This document shows positions 1 to 8,805 of a DNA stretch of 64,000 bases, one piece after another. Where the stretch lies: NCBI GenBank assembly GCA_900768755.1, contig CAAGDV010000031.1:1-64000 (forward strand), written 5' to 3'. Each line of letters begins with the position of its first letter. Position 1 is the stretch's first letter. This DNA comes from Lachnospiraceae bacterium (GTDB taxonomy: Bacteria; Bacillota; Clostridia; Lachnospirales; Lachnospiraceae). Under the pieces are notes generated by a model. That model was not told the origin of the DNA, did no database searches, and saw only the letters and a program-made list of their open reading frames with translations. A program made the position numbers and the translations under genes.

Positions 1-504
1 GTGCCGATGATAATCGGCGAGATAAGGCGGTTTATGCGTGATAACAGTGAGATAAGGGTATCACGCTCGCTGCGGGACACCGCGTACAAAGCAATATATG
101 CAAAAGAAAAACTCATAAAAGAGAAGCAGAAGGAGCCGACGATTGGTGAGATTGCCGCCGAAATCGGCATATCCAAGGAAGACATAGTCATGGCGATGGA
201 TGCGATTCAGACCCCGGTGTCGTTATACGAGCCGGTCTACAACGATGGCGGCGACACGCTGTATGTGATGGACCAGATAAGCGACCAAAAGAGCACGGAG
301 GATATCTGGGTCAACAACATTGCCCTGGCGGAGGCAATCAAGAAGCTCGGGGAAAAAGAGCGGGAAATTATCAATCTCCGTTTTTTTTCGGGCAAAACAC
401 AGATGGAGGTTGCGAGGATGGTCGGGATATCGCAGGCGCAGGTGTCCAGACTTGAAAAGAATGCGCTAAAGAGCATGCGTGAATATCTTGCATTTAGCAG
501 TTGA
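1..504 (+). CDS. sigG: RNA polymerase forespore sigma factor SigG (5' partial)
   Basis: The left window edge cuts this gene; the visible 167 residues begin inside region 2 (VPMIIGEIRR) and the first GTG is an internal codon. Region 2 to 3 shows IRVSRSLRD, region 3 contains EPTIGEIAAEIGISKED, and region 4 ends in the helix-turn-helix GISQAQVSRLEKNALKSM. The stretch around SLYEPVYNDGGDTLYVMDQ is characteristic of the SigF/SigG group and closely resembles Bacillus SigG. In that family the protein directs late forespore transcription during sporulation. It therefore suggests a spore-forming lineage, although sporulation itself is not shown here. SigF is the main alternative; the fit to SigG is better. 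The C-terminus is complete at TGA 502-504. Confidence 0.88.
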   Translation: MPMIIGEIRRFMRDNSEIRVSRSLRDTAYKAIYAKEKLIKEKQKEPTIGEIAAEIGISKEDIVMAMDAIQTPVSLYEPVYNDGGDTLYVMDQISDQKSTEDIWVNNIALAEAIKKLGEKEREIINLRFFSGKTQMEVARMVGISQAQVSRLEKNALKSMREYLAFSS

Positions 505-516
505 AAGTGATAAAAT
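488..516 (+). promoter_or_regulatory. Candidate SigA promoter for the pilus operon
   Basis: TTGCAT (488-493), a 17-nt spacer and TAAAAT (511-516) with an upstream TGA (508-510), giving an extended -10. It lies across the end of sigG and about 40 nt before the 378-aa gene that starts the pilus operon. The -35 is only half matching. No terminator is visible between sigG and this gene, so read-through from sigG is also possible. Confidence 0.4.
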
Positions 517-554
517 AATAGTGAATATAGAATATTATACCCTTAGGAGTATTT

Positions 555-1691
555 ATGGGCAGTAGAAGAATTTGGGGCATCGTTGCGGGAGTGGTCATAC
601 CCGTGTTGGCGGTCGTTGCCATACTCATTATTAGAATAAAGCTTGAGAACAGAAAGATTGATTTTGACGATTATGTGGATATAGAGGTCGTAGGGGTTAA
701 CAATCATGCGTACGCAGATTTTTCGGTTGAGAACGATATTCTCTGCTCGAAGCTTACAAAGTACTCCGGCGAGGATTTTGACACCTGTATGGAGTTTGTT
801 AAGTCGATTGAATGGGACATTAACAAAGAGAGCGGAATTGCCAACGGGGATGTCATAAAGGTCAGCGCAAGCTATGACGAGGAGTGGGCGAAGGAGCATA
901 AGCTTAAGATTGTCAGCACGGTTAAGGAGATTACCGTGGGGAACCTTTCGGAGGGGACAAGGCTCGACGCGTTTGACGACGTTAAGATTATAATCTCCGG
1001 GACAAGCCCTCATGTATACCTGTCGTATGTGAATGAGACGGACAATGCATATCTTGCAAAGCTCGAATATTCTTTTGACCGCAATGACGAGCTCTCGATT
1101 GGCGATGAGTTCACAATTACCTGCAGGGTGGACGAGCGGAATGCATCGATTAACGGTTATTATTTTGAGCGGCTTTCGATGACGGGCAGCATTACTGATG
1201 TTGACCGGTATGCACTTGATTACCCCGATATTCCGGCAGAGGTTATCGATGCGATTGCCGCCGAGGATATGGAGTATATTACGGATGAGGTCGGGGACAC
1301 CACCTACCATATGTCATACAGAATAACTGATGACAAGAAATATCTCTACCGCGACGGACACGAGGCTCTTGAGCGTATTGAGCGTGCGGATGTGCGGCTG
1401 TTCGTTAATGATACGGGGAACGAACTTGACACGGAGAACTATCTTGTAATGATTTATAAGGGAAGTATTGCGATGCCGTTATATAACGGCGCCGCCGACC
1501 CCTATGAACATCTTGGCGTGTATTTTGCCGTTGTTTATCCGGATGTGATAATCGGATGTGACGGTAATACAATCTGGGATGAGACAATACTTATAGGCAG
1601 TACCGGCCTTGACGGAATTGACGCCAGACTTTTGGAGTTAATCGGCGGCAATTACCGGTACGTGGAGATGCAGGACACGGGAGAGGAATAG
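555..1691 (+). CDS. Membrane-anchored surface protein at the head of the pilus operon, function unknown
   Basis: A 378-residue protein with a short basic N-terminus, one hydrophobic segment (about residues 8-28) and a large acidic extracytoplasmic part, so a type II membrane anchor or uncleaved signal. Two consecutive regions look related to each other: about residues 38-115 (VDIEVVGVNNHAYADF, GDVIKVSASYDEEW) and about 135-200 (DVKIIISGTSPHVYLSY, GDEFTITCRVDE). Each has a YxxY/F strand pattern followed by a G-D-x-I/F-x-[IV] strand, which suggests tandem beta-sandwich domains. The start is ATG 555 after AGGAG (545-549). Two bases separate its stop from pilB, which makes co-transcription very likely. 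I do not recognise a family with a known role. Surface exposure and a link to pilus function are inferences from position. Confidence 0.75.
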   Translation: MGSRRIWGIVAGVVIPVLAVVAILIIRIKLENRKIDFDDYVDIEVVGVNNHAYADFSVENDILCSKLTKYSGEDFDTCMEFVKSIEWDINKESGIANGDVIKVSASYDEEWAKEHKLKIVSTVKEITVGNLSEGTRLDAFDDVKIIISGTSPHVYLSYVNETDNAYLAKLEYSFDRNDELSIGDEFTITCRVDERNASINGYYFERLSMTGSITDVDRYALDYPDIPAEVIDAIAAEDMEYITDEVGDTTYHMSYRITDDKKYLYRDGHEALERIERADVRLFVNDTGNELDTENYLVMIYKGSIAMPLYNGAADPYEHLGVYFAVVYPDVIIGCDGNTIWDETILIGSTGLDGIDARLLELIGGNYRYVEMQDTGEE

Positions 1692-1693
1692 AG

Positions 1694-3403
1694 ATGGCAT
1701 ATATCAGAAAGAAAGTCAGATTGGGAGATGCACTTCTTGAGAAGCGAATCATCACGCAGCAGCAGCTTGATGAGGCACTTTCTTTACATAAAGAGCGCAA
1801 GATAAAAATAGGTGAGGCACTTATTGCGACCGGCGCTACAACGCAGAATGCAATCAATGAAATACTCTGTGAGCAGCTCGGAATTGAGTCTGTCAACCTC
1901 CGAAAGATTGAGGTGGATGATGTTGTATTCGGAATGGTCAGCGAGGACCTGATAAGAAAACACCGCATCGTTCCGTTTGCAATGGACGACAAGCGCGTCA
2001 ATGTAATAAGGGTTGCAATGGACGACCCGCAGAATATCATTGCGATTGACGATGTCAATATCGTGACCGGAATGGAGGTTCTTCCGTACCTTGCAACGCC
2101 TCAGGACATAAGCTGGTTCATCGACAAAAGATTCGGTGCAACCAAGGCAAAGAAGATGTCCGAAGCCTTTAAGGAGCAGCAGGCCGAGTATCTTGAGGGC
2201 GCGGAGAATGACCTCGCCCGCAGGGAAGACATCGACAGTTCGCCGATTGTACAGCTTGTTAGAGAGATTATTGAGCAGGCCGTAAGACAGCGTGCATCCG
2301 ATATACATATTGAACCCTATGAGGATATTGTGCGTATCCGCTACAGGGTCGACGGCGCCTTAAGAGAGATTAACAACTATGAGAAAACAATGTATTCGGC
2401 TATTGTTGCCCGTATAAAGGTTATTTCGGGAATGGATATTTCCGAGAAGAGAAAGCCTCAGGACGGCCGAATCACAATCGATGTTGACCACAGGGAATAC
2501 GATATACGTGTAAGTAACCTTCCCACGGTGTTCGGCGAGAAGGTCGTAATGCGACTTGCCTCCAAGGAAGGCTTTAAGAAGGACAAAAAAGAGCTCGGTA
2601 TGAATGAGGAGGACCTTAAGAAATTTACCGACATTCTTAAGAATCCCAACGGAATTATTCTGGTAACGGGACCTACCGGAAGCGGTAAATCCACCACACT
2701 TTACACGGCTCTTAGGGAACTGGCGGTTCCTGAGGTTAACATTATAACCGTTGAGGACCCGGTTGAGGCCAATGTTGACGGCGTCAATCAGGTTCAGGTT
2801 AACCCGAAAGCAGACCTTACTTTTGCCAGCGCGCTGCGCTCAATCCTCCGTCAGGACCCTGATATCATCATGATAGGTGAGATTCGAGACGGTGAGACGG
2901 CAGGAATAGCGGTTAAAGCATCAATCACGGGACACCTCGTTGTGAGTACGCTCCACACCAACAGCACCGCGGCGACCGTATCACGTCTGGTTGACATGGG
3001 CGTTGAACCTTATCTTTTGGGAGATTCACTGGTGGGCATCGTTGCCCAGCGGCTTGTCAGAAGACTTTGCGAGTGCAAAATAACAAGACCTGCCACGGAA
3101 GAAGAGAAGCAGAAGCTCGGAGTTCCCGCGGATGAGGAAGTCCTCATAAAAGACCCGAAGCCGGACGGATGTCCGCTGTGTGCGGGCTCAGGATACTTCG
3201 GACGAATCGGTGTATATGAGATAATGCCGATTACCAGAAAGCTCCGCAATCTAATTAACAAGAGGGCAACTGCCGACGAGCTTACCGCTGCGGCGCAGGA
3301 AGAGGGAATGCATACCCTTAGACAGTCAGCGGCAAGATACGTCCTTGACGGCGTCACCTCTTACAAAGAGATGATGAAAATAACTTATGAATCAGATGAC
3401 TGA
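1694..3403 (+). CDS. pilB: Type IV pilus assembly ATPase PilB (GspE/PulE family)
   Basis: A 569-aa hexameric secretion ATPase expected to power pilin polymerisation at the cytoplasmic face of the pilus machine. The N-terminal 150 residues form the MshEN/GspE-N region (GDALLEKRIITQQQLDEAL). The C-terminal motor shows Walker A GPTGSGKST at residues 326-334, an Asp box (IIMIGEIRDGET), a His box (GHLVVSTLHTNS) and the Cys cluster LCECK plus CPLCAGSG typical of the PilB/GspE zinc site. Length is normal for PilB. It is followed by pilT and pilC in the usual order. GspE of a type II secretion system is excluded by the neighbouring pilT and by the Gram-positive context. Confidence 0.96.
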   Translation: MAYIRKKVRLGDALLEKRIITQQQLDEALSLHKERKIKIGEALIATGATTQNAINEILCEQLGIESVNLRKIEVDDVVFGMVSEDLIRKHRIVPFAMDDKRVNVIRVAMDDPQNIIAIDDVNIVTGMEVLPYLATPQDISWFIDKRFGATKAKKMSEAFKEQQAEYLEGAENDLARREDIDSSPIVQLVREIIEQAVRQRASDIHIEPYEDIVRIRYRVDGALREINNYEKTMYSAIVARIKVISGMDISEKRKPQDGRITIDVDHREYDIRVSNLPTVFGEKVVMRLASKEGFKKDKKELGMNEEDLKKFTDILKNPNGIILVTGPTGSGKSTTLYTALRELAVPEVNIITVEDPVEANVDGVNQVQVNPKADLTFASALRSILRQDPDIIMIGEIRDGETAGIAVKASITGHLVVSTLHTNSTAATVSRLVDMGVEPYLLGDSLVGIVAQRLVRRLCECKITRPATEEEKQKLGVPADEEVLIKDPKPDGCPLCAGSGYFGRIGVYEIMPITRKLRNLINKRATADELTAAAQEEGMHTLRQSAARYVLDGVTSYKEMMKITYESDD

Positions 3404-3417
3404 CGCGGGAGATAAGA

Positions 3418-4479
3418 ATGATTAATGTTGAAGAACTGATGCAGATTGCAAAGAACGAGAATGCATCCGATGTACATATAACTGTAGGAATTCCGCCTAA
3501 GATGAGGGTGCGCGGCGAGCTTGTCAATATGGATTATCCCAAGCTTCTTCCCGCCGACACGGAGGCGATAATCAAGAGCATTATGGGAGAAAGACAGCTC
3601 GACACGCTGGCAGCCAAAGGCGAAGTGGACTTCTCTTTTTCCATTCCGGCACTCGGACGATACAGAGTCAACGTGTTTAACCAGAGAGGCTCGCTTGCAG
3701 CCGCAATCCGTCTTGTGGGCACCAAGATTCCAAAGCCGGAGGAACTGGGGCTCCCTAAGGCAGTCATTGACCTCTACAAGAAGAAAAGAGGACTGGTTCT
3801 GGTGACGGGACCTACGGGAAGCGGTAAATCCACAACCCTCGCCTCTTTGATAGACAAGATTAACGACAATTCATCCGCACATATTATTACGCTGGAGGAC
3901 CCGATTGAGTATCTCCACCATCACAAAAAATCAATGGTCAACCAAAGAGAGATAGGACTCGATTCACATTCTTATGCGAATGCTTTAAGGGCGGCACTTC
4001 GAGAGGACCCTGACGTAATACTTGTGGGTGAGATGAGAGACCTTGAGACCATATCGACCGCAATTACCGCGGCAGAGACGGGACATCTTGTGTTTTCAAC
4101 GCTCCACACAATCGGCGCGGCGAGCACAATCGACCGAATAATCGATGTTTTTCCGCCGCACCAGCAGCAACAGATAAGGGTTCAGCTTGCTATGGTTCTG
4201 GAGGCGGTTATTTCACAGCAGCTCATTCCGACTGCCGATAGGCACCGCCGTGTGGCTGCGTTTGAAGTAATGCTTATGAATGTTGCAATCAAGAACCTAA
4301 TCCGTGAGAGCAAGACTTTTCAGATTGACTCGATGATTCAGACCGGAAAGAAAGCCGGAATGATTACCATGGACGACGCACTGTACGATCTGGTAATCAT
4401 CGGTGAGATTGCCCCGGATGTTGCACTCAGTTTTGCACAGGACAGAAATGCCCTGGAAAAGAAATTGAACATGATATAA
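3418..4479 (+). CDS. pilT: Type IV pilus retraction ATPase PilT
   Basis: A 353-aa motor expected to depolymerise pili for retraction, twitching or DNA uptake. Walker A GPTGSGKST lies at residues 131-139, followed by the Asp box LEDPIEY, Walker B DPDVILVGEMRD and the His box TGHLVFSTLHT. The diagnostic PilT C-terminal motif is present as AIKNLIRE (residues 290-297; canonical AIRNLIRE), which separates it from PilB. Its presence predicts a dynamic, retractable pilus rather than a static secretion pseudopilus. It starts 14 nt after pilB. Confidence 0.96.
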   Translation: MINVEELMQIAKNENASDVHITVGIPPKMRVRGELVNMDYPKLLPADTEAIIKSIMGERQLDTLAAKGEVDFSFSIPALGRYRVNVFNQRGSLAAAIRLVGTKIPKPEELGLPKAVIDLYKKKRGLVLVTGPTGSGKSTTLASLIDKINDNSSAHIITLEDPIEYLHHHKKSMVNQREIGLDSHSYANALRAALREDPDVILVGEMRDLETISTAITAAETGHLVFSTLHTIGAASTIDRIIDVFPPHQQQQIRVQLAMVLEAVISQQLIPTADRHRRVAAFEVMLMNVAIKNLIRESKTFQIDSMIQTGKKAGMITMDDALYDLVIIGEIAPDVALSFAQDRNALEKKLNMI

Positions 4480-4482
4480 AAC

Positions 4483-4511
4483 TTGATTTATACACCCTAA
4501 AGTGGTAGAAT
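4483..4511 (+). promoter_or_regulatory. Candidate promoter upstream of pilC
   Basis: TTGATT (4483-4488), 17-nt spacer, TAGAAT (4506-4511) preceded by TGG (4503-4505), an extended -10. It sits in the 66-nt pilT-pilC gap, the first real gap in the operon, and would give pilC and the pilin their own transcription. Predicted by eye only. Confidence 0.4.
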
Positions 4512-4545
4512 TATTGTAATAGATTTGATGGGAGAAAGGGGATTT

Positions 4546-5757
4546 ATGGCCAATTATATTTACCGGATAATCAGCAGGGAAGGCAAGGAGAAGAAGGGAA
4601 GCATAGAAGCTGACTCCAAGGAGAAGGCTCTTGCAGCCATCAAGACCGACGGGGCTACCGTGCTGGAACTTAAAGAAGGCAACGCATTGAACAAAGAGAT
4701 TTCCATTGGCGGCGGCAAGAAAGTTAAGTCAAGGGATTTCGGCGTATTCTGCCGTCAGTTTTACAGCCTTTTGCAGGCGGGTGTCGGAATTGTCCCCGCG
4801 CTCGGAATGCTTTCGGAGCAGACCGAGAATAAGAGCCTTAAGGTTGCAGTGCAGAATGTTCATGACAGCGTTGAGAAAGGTGAGACACTTGCGGGCGCGA
4901 TGCGCAGAGAGAAGGTATTCCCACCTTTGCTCGTCAGCATGATGGAAGCAGGCGAGGCGTCAGGTAATGTGGAGACCTCACTTGTAAGAATGTCAGAGCA
5001 TTTTGAGAAGGATACCAGAATCAAGGGACTCCTTAAGAAAGCGATGATATATCCGATAGTCCTCATGGTTGTAGCGGTTGCGGTGCTGATAGTCATGGTA
5101 ATGTTCGTGCTTCCTAAGTTCGCTTCAATGTTTGAGGAGATGGATTCCAAGCTTCCGTTACTTACCAGGGCACTCTTAAGCTTCAGTGATTTTCTCATGA
5201 AATACTGGTATTTCCTGATTGCCGGAATTGTGGCACTCGTGGTTATTATCAGACTGATTAAGAAGACACCGCAGGGCCAGAGATTTTTTGCGACAATCGG
5301 AATCAAGATTCCGGTGTTCGGAAAGCTCACAATCAAGACAGCGTGCGCGAGATTCTCAAGAACCTTCAGCACAATGATGAGTTCAGGTATGCCGATGGTG
5401 GAGGCGATGACCATCACATCCAGAACAATCGGCAACATCCTGTATGAGGAGGCGCTCGACGAAGCCACCACACAGATTCAGCGAGGCGTGGCACTCTCAA
5501 AGCCTCTTGCCAAGTCGGGACTGTTCCCACCGCTTATTATCCACATGGTTAATATCGGTGAGGAGACCGGTAATCTCGAGGAGATGCTTAACAACTGCGC
5601 AAAGTATTATGATGAAGAGGTTGAACTTGCAACACAGCAGGTAATGTCGCTTCTCGAGCCGATGATAATTATACTGATGGCGGGCGTTGTATGTCTCATT
5701 CTCGGAGCTATCTACGGACCGATTCTTCAGATGTACAATACACTTGGCAATATTTAA
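4546..5757 (+). CDS. pilC: Type IV pilus inner-membrane platform protein PilC
   Basis: A 403-aa GspF/PilC family protein that couples the PilB and PilT motors to the pilin pool. It has an N-terminal cytoplasmic region (MANYIYRIISREGKEKKG) and two homologous T2SSF domains: the first with FCRQFYSLLQAGVGIVPAL and the repeat with FSRTFSTMMSSGMPMVEAM. Three strongly hydrophobic segments are visible (about residues 170-195, 225-245 and 375-398). The frame is open from 4525, but ATG 4546 is preferred because it follows GGAGAAAGGGG (4531-4541) at good spacing and gives the usual N-terminus. Confidence 0.95.
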   Translation: MANYIYRIISREGKEKKGSIEADSKEKALAAIKTDGATVLELKEGNALNKEISIGGGKKVKSRDFGVFCRQFYSLLQAGVGIVPALGMLSEQTENKSLKVAVQNVHDSVEKGETLAGAMRREKVFPPLLVSMMEAGEASGNVETSLVRMSEHFEKDTRIKGLLKKAMIYPIVLMVVAVAVLIVMVMFVLPKFASMFEEMDSKLPLLTRALLSFSDFLMKYWYFLIAGIVALVVIIRLIKKTPQGQRFFATIGIKIPVFGKLTIKTACARFSRTFSTMMSSGMPMVEAMTITSRTIGNILYEEALDEATTQIQRGVALSKPLAKSGLFPPLIIHMVNIGEETGNLEEMLNNCAKYYDEEVELATQQVMSLLEPMIIILMAGVVCLILGAIYGPILQMYNTLGNI

Positions 5758-5790
5758 CCGGTACCAATTGTGTCATACCCGATGGCACAT

Positions 5791-5800
5791 TGATATATAA
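5791..5800 (+). promoter_or_regulatory. Possible pilin promoter -10 region
   Basis: TGA followed by TATATA (5794-5799) in the 84-nt gap before the major pilin forms an extended -10. The best upstream -35 (TTGTGT, 5768-5773) is 20 nt away, which is long. A dedicated promoter would fit the high expression expected of a major pilin, but the match is weak. Confidence 0.25.
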
Positions 5801-5841
5801 CTTTCTTACTTACTTTTATAAATTTAGGAGGAGATTTATTT

Positions 5842-6348
5842 ATGAAGTTATTCAAAAAAAGAAACAACAAAGGTTTCTCTCTCGTAGAGCTTATCGTAGT
5901 AGTTGCCATCATGGCAGTACTTCTCGGAGTACTTGTTCCTACACTTATCAGACACGTTGAGTCTTCTAAGCTTGGAAAGGACAAGCAGGCCATTGATAAC
6001 GTAAAAGAGGCAATTGAGATTGCACTTGCAAATGAGAAATATATGGCATTCGAGTTAGACGGCAATTTGTATAATGAAGGAAATATTGACCTCAGTAAGC
6101 TTTCAGCTGCAATAACATCAACAGGAATAACAGACACTGATAAATCTAACGCTGCTAAAGCTGCTTTCGTTACGGAAGTTAAAAAGAATCTGGGTGAAAA
6201 AGATACAATAGCACTTACATCTAAACTTACCAAGACAAGTGGAGCAACATCTACCACAATTACAGTTAAAGTTGAAAATTGCGTATGTAAAATTGTTGTA
6301 GCTGCAGCAGCTGAGGATGGCGATTATGATTTCACTGTAGGTGAATAA
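5842..6348 (+). CDS. pilA: Type IV major pilin (PilA-like)
   Basis: A 168-aa prepilin with a short basic leader (MKLFKKRNNKG), the class III cleavage site between G11 and F12, Glu5 of the mature protein (FSLVE) and an unbroken 20-residue hydrophobic helix. PilD should cleave it and N-methylate the new Phe. The globular part is small, Ala/Thr/Lys rich, with two cysteines (NCVCK) near the C-terminus that could form a loop. The strong Shine-Dalgarno AGGAGGAG (5826-5833) and more biased codon use than its neighbours fit an abundant product. It lies between pilC and pilD. Confidence 0.9.
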   Translation: MKLFKKRNNKGFSLVELIVVVAIMAVLLGVLVPTLIRHVESSKLGKDKQAIDNVKEAIEIALANEKYMAFELDGNLYNEGNIDLSKLSAAITSTGITDTDKSNAAKAAFVTEVKKNLGEKDTIALTSKLTKTSGATSTTITVKVENCVCKIVVAAAAEDGDYDFTVGE

Positions 6349-6389
6349 TCTGAATTAGTAACACATCCGCACATATTGGAGTATTATGA

Positions 6390-7163
6390 ATGGGTATAAC
6401 AATTGCTGAAGAGATAGGTCTTTACATAATTATTTTCCTGTACGGTATCGTGATAGGAAGCTTTGTGAATGTCCTGATTTACAGATTACCGAAGCATGAA
6501 AATATAGCGGTAGAGCATTCTCATTGCATGAGTTGCGGACATAAGCTGGGGTGGTACGATCTTGTGCCACTCCTAAGCTACATTTTCCTTAAGGGAAAGT
6601 GCAGGTACTGCAAGGCAAAAATATCATTGCAGTATCCGTTGATTGAAGCAGTCAACGGAGTCGGGTATGTAGTGATTTTCTATTTTGCCGGACTTAATCT
6701 CTTCAGCATATTATACGCACTTACTTTTTCCGTGCTGGTTGCAGTTACGGTGATTGACTGGAGAACCTATGAGATTCCGCCGGCACTCAATATTGTCATA
6801 GCTGTATTGGGAGTTATCATGACGGTTCTTGACAGAACCTATTGGGCATCGCACCTTATTGGCGCAGTATGCGTGAGCGGATTTCTTCTCATCCTTTTTA
6901 TTCTGACCCAAGGGCGCGGAATAGGCGGAGGAGATATCAAACTTATGGCAGCGGCAGGGCTGCTTTTGGGATGGCGGAAGATAATTTTTGCCCTCGTGAT
7001 AGGATGTATCATTGGTTCAATTATACATCTGATACTTATGAAGATAAAAGGTAAGGACAGAGTCCTTGCATTTGGCCCGTATCTCTCGGTCGGAATAGTG
7101 ACCATGATGATTTGGGGCGATACGATAATTAAAGCTTATCTGCACCTTGTTTTTGGGGCGTAG
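6390..7163 (+). CDS. pilD: Prepilin peptidase / N-methyltransferase PilD
   Basis: A 257-aa polytopic A24 aspartic peptidase that removes prepilin leaders and methylates the new N-terminus. The N-terminal methyltransferase domain keeps the four zinc cysteines (CMSCGHK and CRYCKAK) and the signature GSFVNVLIYRLP. The peptidase Asp pair is seen in TVIDWRTYEIP and in IGGGDIKLMAA (the GxGD site). About seven or eight membrane helices are visible. ATG 6390 follows GGAG (6378-6381); the overlapping ATG 6386 is out of frame. It should process pilA and the four minor prepilins downstream. Confidence 0.95.
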   Translation: MGITIAEEIGLYIIIFLYGIVIGSFVNVLIYRLPKHENIAVEHSHCMSCGHKLGWYDLVPLLSYIFLKGKCRYCKAKISLQYPLIEAVNGVGYVVIFYFAGLNLFSILYALTFSVLVAVTVIDWRTYEIPPALNIVIAVLGVIMTVLDRTYWASHLIGAVCVSGFLLILFILTQGRGIGGGDIKLMAAAGLLLGWRKIIFALVIGCIIGSIIHLILMKIKGKDRVLAFGPYLSVGIVTMMIWGDTIIKAYLHLVFGA

Positions 7164-7181
7164 ATGTTAGGAGAGGTGAGT

Positions 7182-8804
7182 ATGACTTCAAGATTATTAA
7201 CAATAATGGTAGGCAGTGATAACACCAGAATATGCGATGTATCACTTTCCGCGCAGAAGGTTGTAACCGTTCATTCGGTTCTGTCAATCGACACGCCTGA
7301 AGAAGCGGTTGACGACGGTCTGATAAGGAATGTCCCTCTGCTTGCCCAGAATATCAGAGCGGCGATGTCAGAAGCGAAGCTGGTCGGAAAAAATGTGGTT
7401 TTTTCCATCCAGTCGTCAAGGATTGCCAACAAAGAGGTCGTTGCACCTGACCTTAAACCGAACAAAATCAAAGAATACATAAATGCGAATGCAACAGAGT
7501 ATTTCCCTGTTTCAATAGAAGATTATATTGTCACATACCAGATTCTTGAATCTGTTTTGGAGGACAACCGGAAGAAGAACCGTGTTATGGTTGCCATTGC
7601 GCCTAACGAGGTCGTTGACTCATATTATGAGCTTGCCAATGAATTGGGAATGACCGTGGAGAGCGTCGACTATGTCGGAAACTCCACCCTGCAGGTTCTG
7701 AAACTTCAGATAAAAGCTAAGGATGACAAGCCGAGCGTCGTGGTTCAGATTTCGGAGGACCACACAGTGGTTACAATCATCCGCAACAACGTAATGCAAC
7801 TCATGAGAACCGTTCCATACGGCAAAAGCACCGTAGCCACGGCGCTTATGGAGAAGCGTGATATTACATACGAAGAGGCTGTTGAGGCGATGCGCGACAC
7901 CAGAAACGTTCTCAAATCATCCTTTGACGATGGCGATTACGTTACCGATTCACTTAAGTACCTCGTAAACAATATCAGCCGAATTATTGACTATTACAAG
8001 AGCAAAAATGATGTGGAGGCAATCGATGACGCATACCTTCTCACGGAGGGCTCGCCAATCTACGGAATTGATGCGTTGTTCAGCTATGAGCTCGGAATTG
8101 CCAATGTCACAAGACTTGACACTCTCGTGTCGGTCAATATTGCGCAGAGCGTCCTTTTTTCGGGCGGTGAGCCTTCAAAATACCTGCCGAACATCGGTGC
8201 GGTAATCAACCCTGTCGGATTTATCCCGAGATCGATTGCCGAGAAAGCAAAGAAAGAGGGCAGTAATAAGTATTTCGTACTGCTGATACTTGTGGCAGTA
8301 CTTGCGTCACTTGTCATGATTACAATTCCTCTGGTTAAGTATTTTGACAATGTGAAGGAGAGGGACGACTATCAGTACAAGGTTGACAGCTTAAGGTATG
8401 TCGAGAAGATTGTCAATGAGTATTATGACGCCAAAGATAAGAACACCGATATGTCCAACTATGATGTGATGGCGGACAGCAACAACGATTATCTCGGAGA
8501 TTTTGTCGCTTATCTTGAAACATACATGCCTGCCGACATATCGATTTCATCAATGTCAATCAGGGACGGAGCGGTCACGATGTCTTTTACCGCAAGCTCA
8601 AAACAGAGCGTGGCTTCTTTTATCATGGCACTTAAGAAAAAGCCGAACATTAGCAACGTCTTTGTTCCATCAATTAGTGAGAGCGTCGATGCATACGGCG
8701 TGATAACGGTTAGCAGCTCGCTGACCTGTAATTTTACCGAGGTAATTGAGCCTGAGACAGAGGATAATACATCCGAGAACGCAACAGACGAGGAGGTACG
8801 CTGA
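7182..8804 (+). CDS. pilM: Fused PilM-PilN type IV pilus alignment protein
   Basis: A 540-aa protein. Residues 1 to about 340 are an actin-like PilM ATPase domain (MVGSDNTRICDVSL, RTVPYGKSTVATALMEKR, VYLLTEGSPIYGI-like region near 290). A single membrane helix follows at about residues 363-385, then a PilN-like periplasmic-type domain (coiled coil, LETYMPADISISSM, FTASSKQSVASF). In most bacteria PilM and PilN are separate and PilM binds the cytoplasmic PilN tail; here the two are one chain. ATG 7182 is chosen because it follows TTAGGAGAGG (7168-7177); ATG 7164 lies before that ribosome site. Only 1 nt separates it from pilO. Confidence 0.85.
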   Translation: MTSRLLTIMVGSDNTRICDVSLSAQKVVTVHSVLSIDTPEEAVDDGLIRNVPLLAQNIRAAMSEAKLVGKNVVFSIQSSRIANKEVVAPDLKPNKIKEYINANATEYFPVSIEDYIVTYQILESVLEDNRKKNRVMVAIAPNEVVDSYYELANELGMTVESVDYVGNSTLQVLKLQIKAKDDKPSVVVQISEDHTVVTIIRNNVMQLMRTVPYGKSTVATALMEKRDITYEEAVEAMRDTRNVLKSSFDDGDYVTDSLKYLVNNISRIIDYYKSKNDVEAIDDAYLLTEGSPIYGIDALFSYELGIANVTRLDTLVSVNIAQSVLFSGGEPSKYLPNIGAVINPVGFIPRSIAEKAKKEGSNKYFVLLILVAVLASLVMITIPLVKYFDNVKERDDYQYKVDSLRYVEKIVNEYYDAKDKNTDMSNYDVMADSNNDYLGDFVAYLETYMPADISISSMSIRDGAVTMSFTASSKQSVASFIMALKKKPNISNVFVPSISESVDAYGVITVSSSLTCNFTEVIEPETEDNTSENATDEEVR

Positions 8805-8805
8805 T

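Noticed and set aside
543..1310. 255-codon open frame on the - strand
   Set aside because: Antisense to the 378-aa membrane protein; composition is biased by the overlapping frame and there is no ribosome site or known motif.
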